Below are positions 19,401 to 26,251 of a DNA stretch of 64,000 bases, piece after piece; positions within the stretch are counted from its first letter, which is position 1, and each line of letters starts with the position of its first letter. A program made the position numbers and the translations under genes. Location: assembly GCF_000238335.3 (NCBI RefSeq), contig NZ_AHCB03000010.1, forward strand, positions 124,001-188,000. The letters are read 5' to 3'. The notes under the pieces are model-generated. The model ran no database searches, was not told where the DNA came from, and worked only from the letters and a program-made list of their open reading frames with translations. The stretch is from Pseudoalteromonas marina. GTDB taxonomy: Bacteria > Pseudomonadota > Gammaproteobacteria > Enterobacterales > Alteromonadaceae.

Positions 19401-22400
19401 TATAATGACGTTAAAAGAAGATGGGTCAACGAACAAGTTGTATTGGTTTATGCACCTTAATTTTGGTGGCGGGCAATTTTCAACAGGATCAAACACAGGG
19501 CTACCAGAGTTTAATGTGTGGGCTGATGCACGTGAAAATACATATGAAGAGTCGACAATTAATAGCTTTGTACAAGTGTTTGATTATGATAATGACGGGC
19601 GAATGGATATTCTTGCCCCTTATAGAAGAGCATATGCTTACCATTGTTGGGATGCAACCAACAATCAAGTTTGTTTAATTAGGGATGAAGATACAGGGGA
19701 GCGTAGTTATTATCATAAATATGATGTGTGGACTTGGCGTGTTCTTAAACCGAACGAAAATGGTTTAACATTTGAAGAGATAATATTACAAGCCGATGGT
19801 GCAGATTTATTAGGCGGCTTAGCAACAACGAGTGTTGTTGATGTAAACGGTGATGGCTGGCAAGAAGTAGTTACAGCTCTTGGCTTTAGGCAACATTCTT
19901 CAGATACATCTTGCGGTGTACAAATACCTTATTCAAGCGGTCGTTTTTATTGTTATCCTGATGCAGCACCTGATGCGGGGATTTATACATATGCATTAGA
20001 AGGTGGGACAAGTCGGACGTTAAAACGCATTGATAATGACTTTGGTTTAGTGGCAGAGTTTGAATACCAACAACTTGGCCGCAATGCAAACTTGAGTACA
20101 GGTATTTACAGTGTTAATAATGCGCCTTTAGCTGATGTGACATTGAGAAAGCTAGGGTCTTCACAAAAAGTTGTTGCTAAATTTAAGCAGCCGAACGGGC
20201 TTGGTGAAACACGTAGTAAGCAATACCACTACATTGATGGTGTTTACCAAACGCAAGGCCGTGGTTTTATGGGTTTTAAATCAATTATAGAAAAAGATGT
20301 AGATCGTGCTTTAGTCACTCAAACTGATTTTGAGCAAATATTTCCGTATCAAGGTAAGCTAAAGCGACAAGCTACATTTACCGAAGATGATTATGCAACA
20401 AGGGGAAGCGGGCAGCTAGGTATTGGTGATAATGAAACCTATGCGATAAGTTATTCAAATACTGAGTGGCAAGAAAACCTAGCTCACAGTGTAACTGACG
20501 TTTATAATTTATACCCAAATGAAACTACACAAATTACTCGAGATTTAGTTACTAAACAAGATCTAACACGCATCGATAAAAATATTACTAGGTTAGATCA
20601 ATATGGCAATGTAACTGCATCATCTACGCAAGTTGAAGACGCTTGGGGTACGTATACCACAAGTGAAACACGCGAGTATGAGGGTAACGAAAGTAACTGG
20701 TGGTTAAATAAACTTAATACTAAAATACAAACTAAAGCTCGTGTAGCTGGGCGCAGTACAAACGACCCAATAACGGATGCAGACTTAGATCAAGAAACGA
20801 GCATTAGAAGTGAATACAGTAATTACCATGGTAGTAGACAGCCACAAACAATATCAACTACAGCAACACTTGGTGGCTCATCATCTGGTTATGGGAGTGA
20901 AATAGATACTATCTATAATGCCTACGGCCTACCATTATCTGTTAGTCAAACCACAAAAGTGCGTAATAGTAGTGGTAGTTGGATTGACCAAACACGTTCA
21001 ACTTCAACCACCTACAGTAAAGATGGAACTGTTGAAGCTACTGACGGTTATTTTCCATATAAACAAACTAATGCTAAAGGGCATATTAGCTACACCGAAG
21101 TAAACCCTGCAACAGGGCAGATAACCCAAACTCGTCAGCAGCTTAGTAGCAATAGCTATCAAGTGACAAACTTTGGTTACGATGATTATAACCGCCCTTA
21201 CAGTATTCAGACTGATGGCAATCCGGCCCGTTATAGTGCTATGCAAATACCTGACGCACAAGCACCAGCTAATGCAATAATACAAGTGTTAAATGTCTCA
21301 GCAGGGCAGCCTATGCAAAAAATCTATCAAGATGCGCTGGGACGAACATTACGTACAGCTGTGCAGAATTTCGATGGTGACTGGGTGTTTAGTGACGTTA
21401 ATTATAACAGCCTTGGCTATAAAACGTTTGAATCTATGCCTTATAAAGAAGGAGGTGCGGTTTATGGTACGTCATACACCGAACACGATGCACTTGGCCG
21501 CGTAATCGAAAAAGTAACCAATCAACATTGCGGTAACATGACTACTAATTACAGCTACAGTGGACTTAAGACAGATATTGAGGTCTATGATAGTTGTTAT
21601 GGCATCACCTTGGATATGTCGCGTACCTACAATAGCCTTAAACAGCTTATGCAAACGGTGGATGCTGATAATGGTGTTACTCGTTACAGCTATAATAACC
21701 AAGGCTTACCTATTGTTATTCAAGATGCTAATGGCAACAACATAGAGGCAACCTACAACGGCTTAGGCCAAAAAACACAGGTGGATGACCCTAACCAAGG
21801 CGTCACTAATTTTGAGTACAACGGCTTTGGTGAGCTGCAACGAGAGGCACGCGTTGGCAGTAAAACATTGACTTATGTCACCGACGTATTAGGCCGTGTA
21901 ACGCGGCGCACCGCCACAGGTGAAAATACGTTAACGTATACCTATGACAGCGCAACGTATGGTTTAGGGCAGTTAAACCAAGCCACAGGCAATGGCGTAA
22001 CCAAAACCTACACTTACGACAGTCGCGGTCGTCCAAGCGGTCAAACCGTTGCAGGCAGTGGTAAAAGCTATACCACAACCACCTTCTACGACAGCAATTA
22101 TGGCCGCGTAAAAGGGCTGCGTTACCCCAACAACCTCACACTTGAATACAGTTACAATGACGTAGGCTATCAAACGCAGGTAAAAAATGCGGCTAGTGGT
22201 TATGTGTATAAAAATATAACTGAATTCGACATATTTGGTAATGGCTCTCAAAATACGCTAGGTAATGGACTCACTGAAAATACTGCTTACAGTAATAAAA
22301 GTGGGCAAATGATCCTAAAAACAATAGCTAAAAATAATAGCAACATTATGAACATCGATTACTCCGCGTACGATGGTTTTGGTAATTTAAAAGCCGTGGA

Positions 22401-24078
22401 TATCACCACGGGTAATATTGGCAATCAGCACAGCTTTAGTGAAACTTACAGCTACGATGCACTACACCGTTTAGAGAGTAATGCCGTTAATGGTATCAGC
22501 ACCATCAACTATAGCTATGATGCGGTGGGTAATTTGTTATCCAAATCAGACTATGCAACGCAGTATGATTATGAAAGCGGCGCAACAGGCGGGCCTAATG
22601 CAGTTAAACGCGTATACCGTAGTGGAAGCTGGAAAACATTTAGCTATGATGCTCGTGGTAATATGACGCGAGGTGATGGGCTTACTAGTTCAACCTACAA
22701 CGCTATGGACAAACCCACGCAAATTATAAAAAGTGGTAAAACTCTCAATTTTACTTATGGCCCGCAGCATATGCGCTTTAAACAAGTAAATGGCAGCGTG
22801 ACTACTTTTTACAGTGATAAATTATATGAAGAAGAAGTTACTGGCACAAAAACCACCTGGCGGGCTTATATAGACGACATAGCCGTAATAAGCCAAACCA
22901 CTAGTGAGGGCGCAACCATCCGCTATACTCACCGCGATCGCCTAGGCAGTGCACGGGTATTTACCGACCACAACGGGCAAGTAGAAGCAGAGCGAAACTA
23001 CGACCCATTTGGCAAACCACGTTTAGCCAGTGGTGGCTTAAAATCATTTGGCAATTCAAAACTTAATGATTTGGCGGATGCAAAAACGAATCGAGGCTTT
23101 ACTGACCATGAGCATTTAGATAGTGTAGAGCTAATCCATATGAACGGTCGGGTGTACGATTATAACCTTGGGCGTTTTATGTCGGTTGACCCGTTTGTTC
23201 ATGAGGGTTCGCAAGGATTAAACCCATACTCTTACATCATGAACAACCCGCTGTCCGGTATTGATCCAACAGGTTATTCACCAGAAGAACCTGAGTTAGA
23301 AAAGGTTGAGTACACGGAACAGACTGAAAAGGTCGCTGTTACTGGATCAAGGATAAAACGAGAAGTTGTAACAGGTGCCAGTGGAACTGCAACTTACTCT
23401 AATGGGGCTACACAATCGTTTTCAGCGACATTCAGTGGTGGGAAGGTAGCCACGATGGACATTGGTTCCATGAAACAAACTAATGCAAATAATACAAAAT
23501 CCGATCCTATTTCCAATAATATAGAACAATATGCACAAGAAAATGAATATAAAACTAAAAGTAAAATTAGTTACTCCACATTACCAATAGATAAGACAAA
23601 CTTGGATGAGAATGTAAAACCTTATGACAAAGTAACTCTCCATCACACAGGTGGAGCGGATACGCCAAAAAAAGTAGAAGACATGCATAGGGCTAACGAG
23701 GGGATTATAACCATAATGCGACAAGCAGGAGATATGGTTAAATTATCACAAGCCTATAATAATGCAGATGTTGGTTATCATTTTATGATTTCTAAAGATG
23801 GCACTATCTATGAAGGTCGATCGCTTGAGTATTCCGGGGCACATGTGAAAGGTAATAATCAAGGGAATATAGGGATAGCATTTTTAGGGGATTATACAGA
23901 AAACCCAATTTCTAAAAGGCAATTTGGTGCAGCTAGGCAATTAATAGGGAACTTGCGGCAGAGATATAAATTGTCTGGACAGTTTATTAAGACTCATGGT
24001 CAATTTAACCCAGATAAACATAATGAGTTACAAGGTGCTAAACATCAGGTTGGTATGTTAAGGAGTGAATTTAAGTGA
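16441..24078 (+). CDS. Sec-exported RHS/SpvB-family polymorphic toxin with C-terminal peptidoglycan amidase domain
   Basis: A giant secreted protein of about 2,545 aa. The GTG at 16441 is chosen because AAGGA precedes it by 7 bp and it opens a signal peptide (hydrophobic run ending CFPASSMG). An in-frame ATG at 16408 and a TTG at 16390 lack ribosome sites. Domains: a fibronectin-III-like segment (~30-155); three chitobiase-C-terminal-type repeats (~166-410), each with two Cys; an SpvB/TcaC-type start (QAGVSGGASTYHIPI, ~440); FG-GAP/VCBS repeats with DxNxDG motifs (~755-1145); and YD/RHS repeats to the core end (LGRFMSVDP...NPYSY...GIDPTGY, ~2240-2280). The variable tip (~2281-2545) contains a PGRP/Amidase_2 domain: H2401 in HHTGG, Y2446 in VGYHF, H2519 and H2527 as candidate zinc ligands. 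Expected target: peptidoglycan. The next gene overlaps its stop. Confidence 0.9.
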   Translation: MKISFYPNNNLVPLVFFTILLSVFCFPASSMGMFYPVEPITINPKAPTAFAFTKDESSIRISWSWGSYDDGGGLLYGSGSSSAVAFPCSGFCNSETTFSVEVSEDDSSFRVVAEGLSYKSYYFSLAGYSKHVFRVRAVKKINGENKYSDYLVSPPIIVPEVKKLPKPIIAPSTSTIRYNTYVSITSEPSATIFYKTIGLGSSCSNLDGWKVYKNAFKLSSSANVCAKAHKSGWKDSDIQSKSYTLQLEPPIFNVTTPLVDGAKVSIYSQQNASIKYKLVSRGSSCTNGSVNSYSSPITLRASQKVCAYTVKAGWKSSDTVSKDYLLKLNKPSIKPDLNKVTAGDDITITSNQNATIKYKLISLNANCTNSGWQSSAPVISLTQNKRVCAKAVKSNWSDSDITFKDFTVLLTPHSTLTTQTPNDTSNFIDTVAPSSQLIGSLEGQAGVSGGASTYHIPIQLPPGRAGMQPEVSLNYSSRSGNGISGMGWSLSASSSITRCAATYAQDGFMQNPQYNSNDRLCLDGQRLINTSGSYGSSGTEYRTEIDSFVRVTQSGSLNGSSTWFRVEYKNGRVAYFGKDAKSRLVHSGKTATYSWLMQYQHDATENNFINYEYGDFGVSEKLLTGIYYTKSSANISSSGDKMISFVYQSSYKSGFGYVWGGKYENTQNLARIDIIPDDSTESVEKSYHLIYDEHYLSRLELCKSSTCNTGNQLAATDFAWNIEELSFSNTDDHPYANVAIEPTDMVLASGSFYDTSSDYTGDGLNDIKMLEQVQEIAGNQTTFDITSFPDYSQFNNGAVNVHKISGYIDYNLNGIADFVYLDSNLKLSIVELNRETGAYEDVFSTNIPAACDLVVVNDGRYNPMSEPCNSFAQDMNSDGYADFIIQDRANGQLKVYLRNTDATGKPISGFIHIGNVALSIPKFSIADINGDGTPDVYYPDFGKWVELSVAGSTLLFTNHDLGINPDFFPSRMKKAIWLDVNGDNLLDIMTLKEDGSTNKLYWFMHLNFGGGQFSTGSNTGLPEFNVWADARENTYEESTINSFVQVFDYDNDGRMDILAPYRRAYAYHCWDATNNQVCLIRDEDTGERSYYHKYDVWTWRVLKPNENGLTFEEIILQADGADLLGGLATTSVVDVNGDGWQEVVTALGFRQHSSDTSCGVQIPYSSGRFYCYPDAAPDAGIYTYALEGGTSRTLKRIDNDFGLVAEFEYQQLGRNANLSTGIYSVNNAPLADVTLRKLGSSQKVVAKFKQPNGLGETRSKQYHYIDGVYQTQGRGFMGFKSIIEKDVDRALVTQTDFEQIFPYQGKLKRQATFTEDDYATRGSGQLGIGDNETYAISYSNTEWQENLAHSVTDVYNLYPNETTQITRDLVTKQDLTRIDKNITRLDQYGNVTASSTQVEDAWGTYTTSETREYEGNESNWWLNKLNTKIQTKARVAGRSTNDPITDADLDQETSIRSEYSNYHGSRQPQTISTTATLGGSSSGYGSEIDTIYNAYGLPLSVSQTTKVRNSSGSWIDQTRSTSTTYSKDGTVEATDGYFPYKQTNAKGHISYTEVNPATGQITQTRQQLSSNSYQVTNFGYDDYNRPYSIQTDGNPARYSAMQIPDAQAPANAIIQVLNVSAGQPMQKIYQDALGRTLRTAVQNFDGDWVFSDVNYNSLGYKTFESMPYKEGGAVYGTSYTEHDALGRVIEKVTNQHCGNMTTNYSYSGLKTDIEVYDSCYGITLDMSRTYNSLKQLMQTVDADNGVTRYSYNNQGLPIVIQDANGNNIEATYNGLGQKTQVDDPNQGVTNFEYNGFGELQREARVGSKTLTYVTDVLGRVTRRTATGENTLTYTYDSATYGLGQLNQATGNGVTKTYTYDSRGRPSGQTVAGSGKSYTTTTFYDSNYGRVKGLRYPNNLTLEYSYNDVGYQTQVKNAASGYVYKNITEFDIFGNGSQNTLGNGLTENTAYSNKSGQMILKTIAKNNSNIMNIDYSAYDGFGNLKAVDITTGNIGNQHSFSETYSYDALHRLESNAVNGISTINYSYDAVGNLLSKSDYATQYDYESGATGGPNAVKRVYRSGSWKTFSYDARGNMTRGDGLTSSTYNAMDKPTQIIKSGKTLNFTYGPQHMRFKQVNGSVTTFYSDKLYEEEVTGTKTTWRAYIDDIAVISQTTSEGATIRYTHRDRLGSARVFTDHNGQVEAERNYDPFGKPRLASGGLKSFGNSKLNDLADAKTNRGFTDHEHLDSVELIHMNGRVYDYNLGRFMSVDPFVHEGSQGLNPYSYIMNNPLSGIDPTGYSPEEPELEKVEYTEQTEKVAVTGSRIKREVVTGASGTATYSNGATQSFSATFSGGKVATMDIGSMKQTNANNTKSDPISNNIEQYAQENEYKTKSKISYSTLPIDKTNLDENVKPYDKVTLHHTGGADTPKKVEDMHRANEGIITIMRQAGDMVKLSQAYNNADVGYHFMISKDGTIYEGRSLEYSGAHVKGNNQGNIGIAFLGDYTENPISKRQFGAARQLIGNLRQRYKLSGQFIKTHGQFNPDKHNELQGAKHQVGMLRSEFK

Positions 24079-24500
24079 TTAAGAAAATAACAATAATTAC
24101 ATTACTTATAGTAATAGTAGGTTTTTTTGTCCATGTAAACCAAAAGACATACAGCACGTTCGTAGATTTTTTACCTTCTAAGGTGAGATCTAATTATATT
24201 GAGTATATTTTAGATGACAGAGCTGGAATAGGCTCTGATTATATAAAAATATTATTATTACAAGCTTTAGAGCGTGAGGAGTATGAATTTAATATACGGT
24301 TACTTTTTCCTTTATGTGATAGAACTGATACTCCATATGCAGAGCCTATCCCTCAATTAGCTGTAAAAGTTATATATAAAAATAAACCGTCTATTATAGA
24401 TGAGTTAATAGAGTATTATAATAATGATGAAATTACACAAATAGTAATAGAAAAACAGTTAGAGAAAATAAGTTTGATGAATAGCGAGAAATTAAAATAA
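24075..24500 (+). CDS. Putative immunity protein of the RHS amidase toxin
   Basis: A 141-aa protein of no recognised family. It starts with GTG overlapping the toxin's TGA (GTGA), so the two are translationally coupled. An N-terminal hydrophobic helix (residues ~5-20, ITIITLLIVIVGFFV) after two lysines makes it a signal-anchored or exported protein with its bulk in the periplasm, where a peptidoglycan amidase would act. The rest is predicted helical and acidic, with a Cys in FPLCDRTD and a Lys/Glu-rich end. Base composition is very AT-rich. The immunity role is inferred from position and predicted location only. Confidence 0.72.
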   Translation: MIKKITIITLLIVIVGFFVHVNQKTYSTFVDFLPSKVRSNYIEYILDDRAGIGSDYIKILLLQALEREEYEFNIRLLFPLCDRTDTPYAEPIPQLAVKVIYKNKPSIIDELIEYYNNDEITQIVIEKQLEKISLMNSEKLK

Positions 24501-24803
24501 TCAAGTCATAAGTATCTTACTGATTTAAGCTGGAATTAAAATAATGAAAGTGGGGTCGCGTCTTGCCTTTTTCCTGTTTATTGCCGAAAAAAGTTATTAA
24601 GTGCGCGACCAACCCCAGTAGAACTGCGCACTTGCTAACAGCAAGCCGTGCAATCTGTGTCAGTGCCACTAGCTAGTGGCGCTGGCTCAAATAGCTAGCT
24701 CTGCTGTTTTTAAGTGACACGGCTTACTGAGTTTGAATGAACACAGTACTGGTTTAAGTTGCCCTTAATGAATTGTATTTATGTGGTGGTTGTTCGCAAT
24801 AAA
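24501..24803. other. Non-coding hairpin-rich tract inside the island
   Basis: No gene is seen. A GTGGGGTCGCGTCTTG motif at about 24551 resembles GGGTCAGGTCTTG near the transposase remnant at 25,978. Stem-loops follow: AAGTGCGC/GCGCACTT (24599-24606 and 24626-24633); AAGCCGTG/CACGGCTT (24643-24650 and 24718-24725); and inside the latter a 16-bp perfect palindrome at 24665-24680. This looks like REP-type or other mobile-element-derived structured DNA. Confidence 0.6.
24599..24725. repeat. Nested inverted repeats
   Basis: Three inverted repeats lie in 127 bp: an 8-bp stem with a 19-base loop; an 8-bp stem enclosing 67 bases; and within the second a self-complementary 16-mer (GCCACTAGCTAGTGGC). 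A small TAGCTAGCT palindrome follows at 24692-24700. No T tract indicates a simple terminator. Confidence 0.7.
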
Positions 24804-25766
24804 TTAAATGAATCGTGACAGAATTTGTTGTTTGAGTGCCTTTAAGCTCGTTGGTGGAGTTGGTTGGAATAAAATGTTTATAAGCTCAACGATTTCTGTA
24901 TGGCAAATGAAATTATAAAAACGGTTCATCCCCTCAAAAGAATTAGCAACTAGCCCAATATTAATAGCTTGTTCACATAGTTTTTTATACAAATCAAGCG
25001 TTGGCTGTATGGTTAAACAGCTGCCAGATATTAACCTCATAGGGAGGCTGAAATGGGTATAGTCGTTATTTTTATTAGGTATTAAAATACGATAGCGCAT
25101 CACAGGCATGTGTGAGTACAGCGGACTAAACATCTCATTTACATATGCATAAAAATCATCAGAAATTGACGAAAATGGTGTAACGATAGCTATCTTTAAT
25201 AAGTGTTTAATTGCACATAATTGGTTGATGTCAATTTGATTATATCCTACCGCCTTTTTCTCTAGGCAAAAGGCTAGCCAGCATGTTAACGCATGAATAT
25301 CATGACTATGAGTTAACTTTTGCCTTGCTTTTTGAGTCAATTTTGTTTTTCTAATGAGTTGGCCGTGACTGTTTTCTTTGAATAAAAGACTGGCGTAATT
25401 GTAGGGTAAGTGCGCTAAAACTTGATTTATAAACAGGTCTGTTGGCTGCGTGTTATCTAAAAGCTGCCAAAGTGGATGACAGAGTATTGCTAAGGAGCTG
25501 AAGTCACTATTTAAGCGTTCATCAATTTCCCTAACAACGTCAAACCGGATCACTGGCTCACCCGCTTCTTTTTTATTAAAAAAACGAGACGACTTATTTA
25601 ACCAGTCATTGCCTTTATTTCCCCACTCTTTATCGGTTAATAACTTTCTTTTTGTCTCATAAGCACTTTTCGCGTTGAGGTGTGCCTTTAAACAGGCGCA
25701 CCAATATCGCGTTGCTAAGGATTTTGTTCGCCTCGATAGCGTTAAATAATGCTCAAAGGTGTACAT
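24804..25766 (-). CDS. Hypothetical protein of the island (no recognised domain)
   Basis: A 320-aa protein I do not recognise. It is basic and helix-rich, with no signal peptide or membrane segment. The N-terminus is YTFEHYLTLSRRTKSLATRYWCACLKAH; Cys/Trp/Tyr are frequent (for example LTCWLAFCLEKK and FYNFICHTE). The ATG at 25766 has no clear ribosome site. It is transcribed toward the RHS module, and its stop lies next to the hairpin-rich tract. It could be a mobile-element cargo gene, a DNA-binding protein or a decaying gene; the uninterrupted 960-bp frame argues that it is real. Confidence 0.6.
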   Translation of the reverse strand: MYTFEHYLTLSRRTKSLATRYWCACLKAHLNAKSAYETKRKLLTDKEWGNKGNDWLNKSSRFFNKKEAGEPVIRFDVVREIDERLNSDFSSLAILCHPLWQLLDNTQPTDLFINQVLAHLPYNYASLLFKENSHGQLIRKTKLTQKARQKLTHSHDIHALTCWLAFCLEKKAVGYNQIDINQLCAIKHLLKIAIVTPFSSISDDFYAYVNEMFSPLYSHMPVMRYRILIPNKNNDYTHFSLPMRLISGSCLTIQPTLDLYKKLCEQAINIGLVANSFEGMNRFYNFICHTEIVELINILFQPTPPTSLKALKQQILSRFI

Positions 25767-26059
25767 CTAAAATTTGGCAATTTGAATGCCAAACTCCGTT
25801 CAAAAGTACTAACACATTGAAAATATGAATGTTCACAGTATATAGCATTGTTTTACTCGTGCCTTTAATTAAAAAAGAAAGTGATTAGGGTCAAATCTTG
25901 ACTTCAGACATCAAAGGTCTAAATTTATAGTCTACAGCTAATTGCTTACTTACTTACTTCTTACTTACTTAATTATGGGGTCAGGTCTTGTTTTTTGCTT
26001 TTTAGCCGACTAGTGCTTAATCTTTAGTTGTTCATTTACTAGCATAGATAGGTAAAAAG
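25767..26059. other. Non-coding stretch upstream of the transposase remnant
   Basis: No gene is seen. Two GGGTC-type motifs occur: AGGGTCAAATCTTGAC at about 25888 and GGGGTCAGGTCTTG at about 25977. Such motifs commonly sit upstream of REP-associated Y1 transposase genes in marine gammaproteobacteria (from memory). A TTAC tetranucleotide run lies between them. Confidence 0.5.
25945..25974. repeat. TTAC tetranucleotide repeat
   Basis: About six TTAC units with one interruption (CTTACTTACTTACTT then CTTACTTACTT). It is a short simple-sequence tract in non-coding DNA just before the transposase remnant. Confidence 0.75.
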
Positions 26060-26130
26060 GTGGCTAGGCCGTTAATATTAGAGTTCGAAGGTGCTTTGTA
26101 TCATGTTACGTCGTGAGGGAATGAGCGAAG
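26060..26130 (+). pseudogene. Truncated REP-associated tyrosine (Y1) transposase remnant
   Basis: From the GTG at 26060 the frame reads VARPLILEFEGALYHVTS, a stop (TGA at 26114-26116), then GNERRR. This is the conserved N-terminus of REP-associated tyrosine transposases (MARPLxxEFxGALYHVTSRGNERR) with Arg changed to stop. The frame is then cut off where the envZ-3' repeat begins, so it is doubly dead. Confidence 0.85.
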
Positions 26131-26189
26131 AAGGCGGCTTAAGTGCACAAATTTATCTGCCTATAAAAATACAAAACTCTGCACAGTAA
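26130..26189 (+). pseudogene. 3' remnant of envZ
   Basis: It encodes the last residues of EnvZ ([18 protein letters not shown] and stop) in a position with no upstream envZ. The single difference in the coding part is synonymous (AAT to AAC). Confidence 0.9.
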
Positions 26190-26203
26190 CCTGTGCGGAG
26201 TTT
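26177..26203. terminator. Terminator hairpin downstream of GH97 (second copy)
   Basis: Stem CTCTGCACAG / CTGTGCGGAG with loop TAAC. Relative to the left copy, one T-A pair is replaced by C-G (both strands changed) and one T-A by T-G. Read on the minus strand it is followed by TTTTGTATTTTTA, suiting the GH97 gene. Confidence 0.75.
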
Positions 26204-26251
26204 GCTATTTGTAACACTTATATATCTGTAAAACTGATATAACCGTGAAGC

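Larger units (their letters stand above)
16265..26129. mobile_element. Inserted genomic island carrying an RHS toxin, flanked by a direct repeat
   Basis: About 9.9 kb lies between two copies of the envZ-3'/GH97-3' repeat. Contents in order: 176 bp with no gene but a T9 tract; the RHS/SpvB protein; its putative immunity gene; a hairpin-rich tract; a 320-aa orphan; a TTAC repeat; and a degraded REP-associated transposase joined directly to the right repeat. No integrase, intact transposase or tRNA is present. The toxin tip, the immunity gene and the orphan are visibly more AT-rich than the flanking chromosome. Insertion is inferred from the repeat structure; the mechanism is unknown. Confidence 0.75.

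Noticed and set aside
24599..24725. Integron attC site or CRISPR-like structure
   Set aside because: No matched core sites of the GTTRRRY / RYYYAAC type bounding the hairpins, no integrase, and no repeated units with spacers.
25945..25974. Short CRISPR array or phase-variable coding repeat
   Set aside because: It is a simple TTAC run with no spacers and lies in non-coding DNA.
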